Assembly (NCBI GenBank): GCA_964472565.1
Contig: CAYYNB010000102.1
Coordinates: forward strand, 1 to 21,261
Direction of reading: 5' to 3'
From: DATAMF01 sp964472565
Lineage (GTDB): Bacteria > Chloroflexota > Anaerolineae > Aggregatilineales > Aggregatilineaceae
DNA length: 21,261 bases
Shown here: piece by piece, positions 1 to 7,609 of the stretch
How the letters are laid out: the number at the start of each line of letters is the position of its first letter
Position numbering within the stretch: position 1 is the first letter of the stretch
Program-made: the position numbers and the translations under genes
The notes under the pieces: model-generated
Told to the model about the DNA's origin: nothing
The model's input: the letters and a program-made list of their open reading frames with translations, nothing else
Databases searched by the model: none

Positions 1-872
1 CTGTGCAAAAACGCAGGTCCCGACAGCCAGGGCAGCAGCGCGGAATATTCCACCGGGTCCCAGCCCCAGTAGCCGCCCCACCCTAGCACATCATACGCCC
101 AGCGCCCCCCTAGCAGCAGCCCCAGACTCAAAAACAGCCAGGCGACCAATGCCCAACCGCGTGTCGCGCGCAGCCAGCCCGCGCCTAACTGCCCAGTCGC
201 CAGCGCCGCGAAGGCAAACGCAAACGGAATCACGAAGCCGACAAAACCCAGGTACAACATCGGCGGGTGAATCACCATGCCGATATGCCGCAGCAGCGGA
301 TTCAGCCCCTGACCATCGGGCGCTTCGGCAACCACCGCCCCATCGGACGGCGCAAACAACGCGGTGGTACCGCTGAGCATGCCCGCCTCGATCTGAACCT
401 TTTGGCTGGTGGTTTCGGCCCAGACGCGCTTCCAGGGGTTTTCTAAAAAATTATTCAAAATCAAAAAGAAACCGAGCGTGACCATCGTCGCCACAATCAC
501 AAACGGCATCAGCCGCCGTTCCGATTTCCAGTTGAGCAGCAGCGCCCCAAAGGTAAAGGCGCTCATCAGCCACGACCAGAACAGCAGCGATCCTTCCTGG
601 TGGCCCCACAACGCCGTATACAGATAAAACGAGGGAGTCGCGTTGTCGGTGGTCTGGCGCACATAATCCAGACTGTATTCGTGATTCAGCAGGGCATAAA
701 TCATGATTAAGCAGGAAACAGTTAGCAGCGGAAACGTCAGCAGCGCCGCATTCCGCGCGCTGACCACCCATTTATCGCGGCGCAGATACACGCCGACACC
801 GGCAGCCAGGATGGCATAGGCCGCCGCCACCAGCGCGAGGCCGGTAGACATCATCCCAATTTCTGCGATCAA
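1..872 (-). CDS. ccmF: Cytochrome c biogenesis heme lyase CcmF, N-terminal part (runs off left edge)
   Basis: 290 codons without a stop, read leftward to the window edge. CcmF is the integral-membrane heme lyase subunit that attaches heme, delivered by CcmE, to apocytochrome c outside the membrane. Visible family landmarks are the LYTALWGHQEGSLLFW segment (residues about 84-99), NPLLRHIGMVIHPPMLYLG (191-209, with H196 and H202), and the tryptophan-rich WGGYWGWDPVE motif (265-275). Several hydrophobic helices separate them. The usual VEN after the WWD motif reads VEY here. I chose the TTG at 872 because GAGGAG (880-885) sits 7 bases upstream; ATG codons at 854 and 851 are alternatives without a good ribosome site. 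The C-terminal half lies outside the window. CcmE is encoded about 8 kb away rather than next to it. Confidence 0.93.
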   Translation of the reverse strand, partial: MIAEIGMMSTGLALVAAAYAILAAGVGVYLRRDKWVVSARNAALLTFPLLTVSCLIMIYALLNHEYSLDYVRQTTDNATPSFYLYTALWGHQEGSLLFWSWLMSAFTFGALLLNWKSERRLMPFVIVATMVTLGFFLILNNFLENPWKRVWAETTSQKVQIEAGMLSGTTALFAPSDGAVVAEAPDGQGLNPLLRHIGMVIHPPMLYLGFVGFVIPFAFAFAALATGQLGAGWLRATRGWALVAWLFLSLGLLLGGRWAYDVLGWGGYWGWDPVEYSALLPWLSGPAFLH

Positions 873-1161
873 GCGTGTGCTCCTCTACCATGCATAAAGA
901 TTTTAGGCTGCGCCAATATTTTCTTTACCCCATCCCCCCTTGCCCCTTCCCTGAGGGAAGGGGAGTCAAACCTACAGGCTGTGGGGAATTATTTTCTTGG
1001 ATCGGCCTTATATCAAAGCATATCATACTCTATTTCACAATTAATTTGCCAGTATTCTCAACATTTATTCTATTTAATTCAACGGCTATCATCAACATGC
1101 GCAGTTTTATAAAAGCCATGCTACACTTGGCTCATAGACCTTTCTTAAACGAGGATTCCCT
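873..1161. other. Divergent intergenic region, ccmF / thioredoxin
   Basis: This 289-base gap must hold the promoters of both divergent genes. It contains the 20-bp repeat (903-922) and a perfect 9-bp hairpin, CCCCTTCCC tga GGGAAGGGG (943-963). Right of this it becomes AT-rich. A tentative rightward promoter is TTGGAT, 18 bases, TATCAT ending near 1025. A 96-codon reading frame starting near 875 is not convincing: it starts within the ccmF ribosome-site region and its composition follows the AT-rich spacer. Confidence 0.5.
903..922 (+). repeat. 20-bp exact direct repeat, copy 1
   Basis: TTAGGCTGCGCCAATATTTT occurs here and again, in the same orientation, at 9632-9651. This copy is 31 bases upstream of the ccmF start codon, in the divergent gap before the thioredoxin gene. 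Flanking bases differ except for a few A/T positions. It could be a shared regulatory site or a remnant of a dispersed intergenic repeat. Confidence 0.7.
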
Positions 1162-2157
1162 ATGATCTCGCGTTTAGCAACTTGTCTGATTGTAATCGTT
1201 CTGCTGGATGGGCTGCTGCCGGTTTCCAGCGGATACGCTCAAGATGATGATGATGCGGCTGAATTTGAAACATTGGCGCTGCGCGTGCATCTGCACAACC
1301 AGCGTACCGGCGATTTTACGACTCTGCCCGGTATTGAATTGGGCGATCCGGCTTCGCAGGTGAAACCCGCCTGGCCGTATGAAGAAGCATTAACCGGGTG
1401 GGACGATCTGGAACGCCCCACGCTGCTCAACATCTGGGCCTCGTGGTGCGGCCCCTGCGTACAGGAATTCCCCCATCTGACAAAAATCGCGCTGGCTCCC
1501 GAAGATCATGCGTATGATGTGATCTTCATCAATTCGTTGGAAAGTTCCAACGACTCCAAGAATTTTTTGGCCGAGCAGCCTGACGGGCTTCAGGTCGAAA
1601 TGGACCCGGATGGGGTGCTGCTGAACACGGTGGGATCGCTGGGCATTCCTACCAATATTCTGGTGCAGCCCGATGGCACTGTGCTGGCGATCCATGTCGG
1701 CAGTTTTACAAGCGCGCATGCTGCCCTGTTTGAATTTGTCGCACGACATCCTGGCGAAGGCAGTTTTGATCCGGCGGATTATGCCGATGTCATCCCCACC
1801 GCGGAAATTGACGAGTTTGAAGCCGAGGATGCGCTGCCAATTGAGTTTGATGAGATCATCGAAGGCGAACTTTCAGACGAACAGTTCCAACAGGTTTACC
1901 AGTTCGAGGGTCAGGCCGGAGACATAATCAACGTAGAGATGTCCCAGGTGAGTGAGGATTTGGAACCGTATCTGGTGCTGCTCGATGAAAATGGGGAACG
2001 TGTGGCCGAAACCACTGAATATTTTTATGAACCCCTGGCCGAACTGGATGGGATTACCCTGAATGCGGACGGTACATACTTGATCATAGCGACGCGCTTT
2101 TTAGAAGCCGACGGAATGTCGCACGGTGCTTATACCCTGAACTTGACGCGAGGATAA
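1162..2157 (+). CDS. Secreted TlpA/ResA-type thioredoxin with one PPC domain
   Basis: 331 residues. An N-terminal signal peptide (about 1-27, ending SGYAQ) exports the protein. A thioredoxin-like TlpA domain covers about 80-200, with active site WCGPC at 95-99 and the cis-proline loop GIPT at 161-164. A PPC-type beta domain (about 231-329; QVYQFEGQAGD, YLVLLDENGERVAE, LNADGTYLIIATRF) closes the protein. TlpA/ResA/CcmG proteins reduce disulfides in exported substrates, including the apocytochrome CXXCH cysteines, so a role in cytochrome maturation is plausible beside ccmF; this is inference. The ATG at 1162 has GAGGA 6 bases upstream. The next gene is a larger paralogue 45 bases downstream, probably cotranscribed. 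Confidence 0.88.
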   Translation: MISRLATCLIVIVLLDGLLPVSSGYAQDDDDAAEFETLALRVHLHNQRTGDFTTLPGIELGDPASQVKPAWPYEEALTGWDDLERPTLLNIWASWCGPCVQEFPHLTKIALAPEDHAYDVIFINSLESSNDSKNFLAEQPDGLQVEMDPDGVLLNTVGSLGIPTNILVQPDGTVLAIHVGSFTSAHAALFEFVARHPGEGSFDPADYADVIPTAEIDEFEAEDALPIEFDEIIEGELSDEQFQQVYQFEGQAGDIINVEMSQVSEDLEPYLVLLDENGERVAETTEYFYEPLAELDGITLNADGTYLIIATRFLEADGMSHGAYTLNLTRG

Positions 2158-2202
2158 ACGCGCCCCAATACCTGTGTTCTTCCAATAGCCGGAGCGAAAA
2201 AG

Positions 2203-4725
2203 ATGCGCCTTTTTCATGTGTTGCTCAGTCTCGTGCTTGTGATCGGTCTGGCGCTGAGTGCTGCGCCCACGATGGCCCAGGATAAATCCCTCGACGAACT
2301 GGCCCTGGCCGCCCACCTGCAAAATTTACGCACCTACAATTACACCTACTGGATCGGCGGCAACCTGGGTGATCCCGCGAATGCACTGGCGAACTCAGTC
2401 GTGGGCGATACCCTGGATGATTGGGAACTGCTCGGCCTGAATGGGGATGATCCGGTAACATTTGCGGACATCACCCGCCCGGTGCTGCTCAATTTCTGGG
2501 CGTCGTGGTGTCCACCCTGCCGCCTGGAATTTCCGCATCTGGTCGATGTGGCACTGTCCCCGGATGAATACAGTTTTGATGTGCTGTTCGTCAACACATC
2601 CGACACCGAAGGGGATGCGCTGGCCTGGTTAGCCACCCAGCCGGATGAAATTCATACCGTGCTGGATGAATACGATCAGTTAGCCATGCAAACGCTGGTG
2701 GATGCGATTCCCACCAGTCTGCTGATCGACACCGATGGCACGGTGCTGGTGGTTCACAACGGGCTGCTGACGCCCACTGTCACGGCGTTTCTTGATGCGG
2801 TAGCGGCGGATCCCGGCGAAGGATCGTTTGTGGTGAGCGCCGATCAGATGACCCCACCCCCGGCCAATCTGCAACCTGTTGAGCCGGCGGATGTCACGGC
2901 GCTCACCTACACGGAGCCGGTAGAGGGCACGATCAGCGAAGCGGATACGCAGCAGGCCTATCAGTTCGAGGGACACGCGGGCGAAGAAGTCACCGTGCGG
3001 ATGGATGCGCAGGGCGTGACCGACCTGGACACCTACCTCGTTTTGATGACTGAAGAGGGTGAACGGCTGGCCGAAAACGACGACGCCGACGACATCACCA
3101 CCAATTCGATGATTACCTTCACCCTGCCCGCTGATGGAATGTATACCGTTGTGGCAACCCGCTTCCTCGAAGCCGAAGGTTTTGCGGGCGGCGATTATAC
3201 ACTGAGCGTGACGGCTGAAGGTGCGGTCCCGGTGGTAGACGCCACCGCAGAACCACCCGTTGTACTCCCCCAGCAGGGCGGCGAATTCACCCTGGTTTAT
3301 GAGGATTCGGGGGCAGGCACGATCAGCGATGAAAATTACGAAGATCGCTGGACCTTCACCGGGGCGCAGGGCGATCAGATCACCATCATCATGTCGCGTG
3401 CGGTCGATGAATTGGGCGGGCTGGATGGGTATCTGATCCTCGAAGGACCGGACGGCAGCAAGCTGGTTGAGGCCGACGATTCCGAGGACAGCGTCATGCC
3501 CGCGATTGAAAACTACGAACTCCCGGCGGACGGCACCTATACCATTGTGGCGACCCGCTTTGGTTTTGCCAACGGGTTCTCGACAGGTGAATATTCCCTA
3601 TACCTGGGCAGCGGCGCACCCCCTGCCACCACGGAGCCACCGACCACCACCACGACACCAGAAAACGCCACGCCGATCACCTATAACAGCGCGGTGAATG
3701 GGACAATCTCCGCTGAGAACTTCGAGGATTGGTATACCTTCGCCGGGACAGTGGGCGATGTGCTGACGATCCGCATGCAGGCCACCTCCGGCGAACTGGA
3801 CACCTACCTGAGCCTGATGAATGGCGAAGGCGGTGAACTGGCAAATAATGACGACGCGGAAAATGCGGGCGAGTCGCTGATCGAAAATTTTGAACTCCCC
3901 GCCGATGGCGCTTACCTGATCCGTGCTACCCGCTACGGCTACGAAAACGGTCCTTCCAGCGGCGACTATACCCTGATCATCGAAACCGACGCGGAAGCCA
4001 TCGCGCCCCCGGTCAGCAGCGGTGAAGCAGCAGGTGAACTTACACCCGGTGTGCCGGTTTCCGGCAGTTTGGACCCCGAACACACGGCTACCAGCTACAC
4101 CTTCAGCGGCAGTGCGGGCGAGATCGTCACCATCGGGGCCTATTCCGTGATGGGTAACGGCGGGCTGCTGCTGTCGCTCCAGGAACCGGGCGGGGCGGAA
4201 ATTGGCACAAACGCAGCGGGGGTTGATTATTACCGGTCCTATATTTTCAATGTTCCCCTACCCGCCGATGGCACGTATACCATCGACATGCAGCTTCAGG
4301 ATGCAACCACTGCATCGGATTACAAGCTGATCGTGGTTAAACATAACCCGTTCGAACTTTCGGGCGGATCGTTCACCCCAACACCGGGTGTCGAGATCGA
4401 AGTGGTGTTGATCTGGGCGACCAGCGCCGATCTTGATCTGCGCATCACGGTGCCGGATGATCTTTCACGCGCCACCACCATCGAAACGGCCAACGATCTG
4501 TGTGAGCAAATCGCATCCGTCCCCATCGAGCGCTACACCTGGGCAGAAGGCAGACCGGGAACCTACCAGATTTACGTGACCTACAACTTTAACTGCGCGG
4601 GCGATCCGTCGCCGGTCACTTTCATGCTGGCGGTGGTGGATCGCGGCGAAGTCGTATCGCTGTTCAGCAGCACCCTCGCCCAAGAGGGCGACACGTATAT
4701 CACGCAGTTGAACTTCCGCGACTAA
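2203..4725 (+). CDS. Secreted TlpA-type thioredoxin with four PPC-like domains and a DUF2135-like C-terminus
   Basis: 840 residues. Signal peptide 1-25 (ends PTMAQ). The thioredoxin domain (about 90-205) has active site WCPPC at 102-106 and cis-Pro loop AIPTS at 168-172. PPC-type domains follow at about 234-336, 365-467, 491-593 and a weaker one at 611-712; the first three repeat the elements Y.F.G..GD, D.YL.L, LPADG.Y.I.ATR. A Thr-rich linker (477-486) separates the second and third. The last 110 residues (LIWATSADLDLRITVPDD, then GTYQIYVTYN) resemble the DUF2135/YfaP beta domain. The N-terminal half is clearly paralogous to the upstream gene, so this is a tandem duplication followed by PPC expansion. 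GGAG lies 9 bases before the ATG, and a strong terminator follows. Substrate unknown; it probably acts on the cell surface or outside the cell. Confidence 0.87.
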   Translation: MRLFHVLLSLVLVIGLALSAAPTMAQDKSLDELALAAHLQNLRTYNYTYWIGGNLGDPANALANSVVGDTLDDWELLGLNGDDPVTFADITRPVLLNFWASWCPPCRLEFPHLVDVALSPDEYSFDVLFVNTSDTEGDALAWLATQPDEIHTVLDEYDQLAMQTLVDAIPTSLLIDTDGTVLVVHNGLLTPTVTAFLDAVAADPGEGSFVVSADQMTPPPANLQPVEPADVTALTYTEPVEGTISEADTQQAYQFEGHAGEEVTVRMDAQGVTDLDTYLVLMTEEGERLAENDDADDITTNSMITFTLPADGMYTVVATRFLEAEGFAGGDYTLSVTAEGAVPVVDATAEPPVVLPQQGGEFTLVYEDSGAGTISDENYEDRWTFTGAQGDQITIIMSRAVDELGGLDGYLILEGPDGSKLVEADDSEDSVMPAIENYELPADGTYTIVATRFGFANGFSTGEYSLYLGSGAPPATTEPPTTTTTPENATPITYNSAVNGTISAENFEDWYTFAGTVGDVLTIRMQATSGELDTYLSLMNGEGGELANNDDAENAGESLIENFELPADGAYLIRATRYGYENGPSSGDYTLIIETDAEAIAPPVSSGEAAGELTPGVPVSGSLDPEHTATSYTFSGSAGEIVTIGAYSVMGNGGLLLSLQEPGGAEIGTNAAGVDYYRSYIFNVPLPADGTYTIDMQLQDATTASDYKLIVVKHNPFELSGGSFTPTPGVEIEVVLIWATSADLDLRITVPDDLSRATTIETANDLCEQIASVPIERYTWAEGRPGTYQIYVTYNFNCAGDPSPVTFMLAVVDRGEVVSLFSSTLAQEGDTYITQLNFRD

Positions 4726-4738
4726 CCAGCCTCATCTC

Positions 4739-4774
4739 AAAAACAGGGCGAGCCACCAAACTCGCCCTGTTTTT
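4739..4774 (+). terminator. Intrinsic terminator after the thioredoxin pair
   Basis: Perfect 14-bp stem AAAAACAGGGCGAG / CTCGCCCTGTTTTT with an 8-base loop, 13 bases after the stop codon. The A and T runs make it symmetrical, so it could work in either direction; here only rightward transcription needs it. Confidence 0.9.
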
Positions 4775-4861
4775 CGCCTGATACCAACCATCCACTATCC
4801 AAATTTTTACCAAATTCACGTACGCCTGGAAGATCGGTGCTGCAAATTCTGTGAAATTTTG

Positions 4862-4867
4862 TATAAT
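4862..4867 (+). promoter_or_regulatory. Likely -10 box for the HNH gene
   Basis: A perfect TATAAT, preceded by TTTTG, lies 58 bases before the ATG at 4926. No good -35 box is seen at 16-18 bases. Its position argues against the upstream GTG at 4851 as the start, because that codon would precede the transcription start. Confidence 0.55.
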
Positions 4868-4925
4868 AGGATCGAAAGTCCGCCGACAGGGTGCCCGTCG
4901 TAAGCTGTCTAGGACAAAATTCCGT

Positions 4926-5468
4926 ATGATTGAAGGGCATGTTCTGCTACTCAATGGAGGCACTTGGGAGCCGCTGACGGTGATCAGCATCCCACGTGCG
5001 ATCAATTTACTACTCGCTGGAAAAGCGGTGGTCGTGGAGCAAGCGGGGTATTTCCTGCGCACGGTCCGCGACAAATTCCCGGTGCCATCGGTCATCGCGC
5101 TCCGGCAGTACATTAATGTCCCGCGCCGTCACGCTCACTGGAGCCGCCAGGGTATTCTCGCCCGTGACAACTACACCTGCATTTATTGTGGGGCTGTTCC
5201 CGGTACAACGGTCAAAAACAAAGTTCTGACACGCCGCGATTTCACCGTCGATCATATTCTGCCCGTCTCACGCGGGGGGAAAAACACGTGGTCGAATACC
5301 GCCTGCGCCTGTTTTGCGTGTAATCACCGCAAAGGCAACCGCCTCCCCGGTGAAGCCGGACTCAGGCTGCTATGGGAACCGAAAACCCCGCGCACCAGTT
5401 ATCTGGTGATCGAGTTGGGCAGCGGCCCGGCGACCTGGAAGCGCTATATCGAAATCGGGCAGGGCTAA
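4926..5468 (+). CDS. HNH endonuclease family protein
   Basis: 180 residues from the ATG at 4926. The N-terminal half (VLLLNGGTWEPLTVISIPRA, a GKAVVVE stretch, RQYINVP) is the conserved module of a large family of small bacterial HNH proteins. The C-terminal half carries the HNH/zinc core: CIYC at 85-88, the catalytic FTVDH (His110), RGG, TWSN (Asn124), CFAC (129-132) and NHRKGNR. Length is normal for the family. The frame is open 25 codons further back to a GTG, but the -10 box at 4862-4867 makes the internal ATG preferable; AGGA at 4911-4914 is a weak ribosome site. It is flanked by terminators on both sides, so it is monocistronic. The biological role of this family is not established; no restriction-modification partner is nearby. 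Confidence 0.88.
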   Translation: MIEGHVLLLNGGTWEPLTVISIPRAINLLLAGKAVVVEQAGYFLRTVRDKFPVPSVIALRQYINVPRRHAHWSRQGILARDNYTCIYCGAVPGTTVKNKVLTRRDFTVDHILPVSRGGKNTWSNTACACFACNHRKGNRLPGEAGLRLLWEPKTPRTSYLVIELGSGPATWKRYIEIGQG

Positions 5469-5472
5469 TTCC

Positions 5473-5499
5473 AGGGGCACCCATCCGAGTGCCCCTTTT
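5473..5499 (+). terminator. Intrinsic terminator after the HNH gene
   Basis: AGGGGCAC / GTGCCCCT stem with an 8-base loop followed by TTT, 4 bases after the stop codon. It also lies just past the convergent MFS stop, but on that strand it lacks a T-run. Confidence 0.85.
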
Positions 5500-5508
5500 G
5501 ATAAGCGT

Positions 5509-6891
5509 CTACAACTTCACGACAGGCAGTTCTGTCGTGGTGCGTAATGCCGGAATCTCGCTGGTCTGGCGCAGCACATCTCCAATCGATGTGGGTTCTT
5601 CGATTTCCGGTGCTTCCAGCCCCATCAGGCGCAGCGCAGGCACCCGCAGCGCGATCATCGCCACCACAATCATCATCACGCCGCTGCCCACAAACAGCGC
5701 CTCGATGTTCAGATCAAGAATCGCCCCCGACAGCGCCGACGAAACCGGCACCAACCCCAACGACGCGAACATAATCAGGCTCATCACGCGGCCCATCAGG
5801 GCTTCGGGAATGCGCTTTTGCAGCCAGGTGATCGCCAGGATGTTCACATAACCGTTGAACACCCCCATCAGCAGGCTGATCACCGCGACAATCGCCGTCG
5901 CATCGGAAATCGGGAGCGCCATCAACCCCACGCCGAGCATCGCCACACACACCAGCAGAATCGTGCCAAACCGTGCCGCGCGGGGCCGGGGCAGCACGCC
6001 CGCCAGAATGATACCGGCCAGTGCGCCGCCGCCAAACGCCGACATAATGATCCCGAATGCCGCCGCGCCGCCGCTCAACCGGTCATCGGCCAGCACGGGC
6101 ACCCCCACCGAAAACGGCCCCACCACAAAAAAGTTGATGCCCATCACCACAATAAACAACAGGCGCAGCACCATGCTGTCCCACACAAATTTCAGGCCCT
6201 CTTTAATCGAGTCGAGCACGGCAGGCTGATCCGAGGTCGGTACGGGACGGCTCACCTGCATCCTGTACAGCGCCACCACCGACGCCAGAAACGACAGCCC
6301 ATCCAGGCCAAACGCCAGGCCGATCCCGCTTCGGCTGGGGTCTTTGGCCGAGCCGCCGACGACGGCAATCACCGCACCCGCCAGCACCGGCCCCAAAAAC
6401 AGGCTCAACTGCGCCATGCCCTGGACCAGTGCATTCCCGGTCTGAAGCTGTTTTTCATCCAGCACCTGGGGAACAATCGCGCTTTGCGCCGGGATAAAAA
6501 ACGCATCGGCCAGCCCAAACGCCAACCCAAACACATACAGCATCCAGAGTTCAACCCGATCCGCCAGAATCACCCCGGTCAGCCCCAACACCAGGATCAT
6601 CCGGGCCAAATTCGACGTGAACATCACATGACGCGGCGAAAAACGATCCACGAATGCGCCGCCGATCAGCATAAACACCGCGCGCGGAATGCTTGACAGC
6701 GCCATGACGAGGCCCAACGCCAGGGCATTATCCGTCAGTTGCAGCACGAGCCAGGGCAGCGCGATCAGGGCAAACTGGTCGCCCAGCAGTGAAACACTTT
6801 CACCAATCCATAACAGCCGGAAATTACGAACGCTCAGCGGATTAGACGAACCTTTCGGCTCCCCCGCAGTCGAAACATTGCTTTCCCCCAT
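5509..6891 (-). CDS. Major facilitator superfamily exporter (MFS_3 / EntS-like)
   Basis: 460 residues from the preferred start. It has about twelve hydrophobic segments, with the MFS motif-A region GGAFVDRFSPRH between helices 2 and 3 (about residues 77-88) and the family-typical opening NPLSVRNFRLLWIGESVSLLGDQF (split here: NPLSVRNFRLLWIG at 17-30, then ESVSLLGDQF). This pattern matches the MFS_3 group of drug and siderophore exporters, which work by proton antiport; the substrate cannot be read from sequence. An ATG 12 bases upstream (6903) has no ribosome site, whereas the ATG at 6891 is preceded by GGAG at a 6-base spacing, so I prefer 6891. It has its own promoter and is isolated from the upstream gene by a terminator. 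Confidence 0.87.
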   Translation of the reverse strand: MGESNVSTAGEPKGSSNPLSVRNFRLLWIGESVSLLGDQFALIALPWLVLQLTDNALALGLVMALSSIPRAVFMLIGGAFVDRFSPRHVMFTSNLARMILVLGLTGVILADRVELWMLYVFGLAFGLADAFFIPAQSAIVPQVLDEKQLQTGNALVQGMAQLSLFLGPVLAGAVIAVVGGSAKDPSRSGIGLAFGLDGLSFLASVVALYRMQVSRPVPTSDQPAVLDSIKEGLKFVWDSMVLRLLFIVVMGINFFVVGPFSVGVPVLADDRLSGGAAAFGIIMSAFGGGALAGIILAGVLPRPRAARFGTILLVCVAMLGVGLMALPISDATAIVAVISLLMGVFNGYVNILAITWLQKRIPEALMGRVMSLIMFASLGLVPVSSALSGAILDLNIEALFVGSGVMMIVVAMIALRVPALRLMGLEAPEIEEPTSIGDVLRQTSEIPALRTTTELPVVKL

Positions 6892-6938
6892 CTTTTTCTC
6901 CATTTCGTGACAGGCAGTTCCAGAGGTACTGTCCGCGT

Positions 6939-6966
6939 ATTATAGCTGAACAGCAGGCGGGGTCAG
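6939..6966 (-). promoter_or_regulatory. Promoter of the MFS exporter gene
   Basis: Read on the minus strand: CTGACC (6966-6961), a 16-base spacer, then a perfect TATAAT (6944-6939). It sits between the terminator of the upstream gene and the MFS start, so the exporter is transcribed alone. Confidence 0.6.
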
Positions 6967-6981
6967 GATAGTAAAAATAAC

Positions 6982-7007
6982 AAAAAAGAGGCACTGAGTA
7001 GTGCCTC
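6982..7007 (-). terminator. Intrinsic terminator of the NifX-like gene
   Basis: On the minus strand GAGGCACT / AGTGCCTC, with a 4-base loop followed by six T, 11 bases past the stop codon at 7019. Confidence 0.9.
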
Positions 7008-7018
7008 GCCTCGTACCG

Positions 7019-7417
7019 CTAATGATAGTGGATGCGTTTGCTGTCGCTGGTGAGTTCGCCGCTCAGGTACGCTTTCAGAACATCATCGACAGTCGAGGGT
7101 TTTGTCAGATACACCTGCATCCCCATCTGGTTCGCGTGCGCCATCGCCGGGCTGCCCATGCCGCCGACAATCATCACCTGACAATCGGCCAGCGGCGCGA
7201 ATTTATCCGTATGATCGTGCTGGTGGTGTGCGTGATCGTGCTGGTGATCGTGGCCGTGTTCATGCTGATGCTCATGCCCCTGTGAGCCACCGCGCTCGCG
7301 TACTTCGCGGCTCACTTCCTGCCCGTCTTCCACTGTTACCACAACCACCAATGGCGCGCTGCCAAAATGCGCGCTGACTTGAGTCGGAGTTTCACACATA
7401 AAAGCGATTTTAACCAT
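7019..7417 (-). CDS. NifX/NafY-type (dinitrogenase FeMo-cofactor family) protein with His-rich insert
   Basis: 132 residues. The opening MVKIAFMCET, VSAHFGSAP (14-22) and VVVVTVEDG are typical of the NifX/NifB-C-terminal family, which binds metal clusters; DCQVMIVGGMGSPAM (78-92) is the second conserved block. Between them, residues 48-69 hold twelve histidines alternating with Asp, Glu, Gln and Gly, a likely metal-binding loop. Members of this family outside nif clusters are common and mostly of unknown role, so nitrogen fixation should not be inferred: no nif gene is in view. The ATG at 7417 has AAGGAAGGA at a good spacing; an in-frame ATG 13 codons earlier does not. It is divergent from the cytochrome gene. 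Confidence 0.82.
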   Translation of the reverse strand: MVKIAFMCETPTQVSAHFGSAPLVVVVTVEDGQEVSREVRERGGSQGHEHQHEHGHDHQHDHAHHQHDHTDKFAPLADCQVMIVGGMGSPAMAHANQMGMQVYLTKPSTVDDVLKAYLSGELTSDSKRIHYH

Positions 7418-7609
7418 GTTCGTATCCTTCCTTTCAGGCGAAAAATAGTAGCTCATCGCGAATAATTTACAATAGTATTTTCAATATTTAGCATTATTCT
7501 AATATAAACTGAATTAATCAGGTTCCCTCCCCTGGAATACCCGCTTCGCCGCAAATTTACGCCTTGCAGTATAATCAACCATGTAGCCATCCAATCAGGA
7601 GAGACGCCC
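7418..7609. promoter_or_regulatory. Divergent control region, NifX-like / cytochrome c
   Basis: AT-rich 192-base gap. A perfect TATAAT at 7570-7575 lies 35 bases before the cytochrome ATG and is its probable -10 box; TTCGCC at 7545-7550 is a poor -35 at a 19-base spacing. I see no clear leftward promoter, though the AT-rich stretch 7460-7515 is the likely place. Confidence 0.5.

Noticed and set aside
875..1165. 96-codon plus-strand ORF upstream of the thioredoxin gene
   Set aside because: No ribosome site, unusual composition, and it spans the repeat and hairpin of the divergent control region.
5818..6696. 292-codon ORF rich in His, Gln and Arg, opposite the MFS gene
   Set aside because: It is the mirror of a membrane-protein coding strand; the low-complexity polar composition is a typical shadow signature.
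7019..7417. Evidence for nitrogen fixation
   Set aside because: The NifX-like domain occurs widely outside nif clusters and no nifHDKENB gene is in the window.
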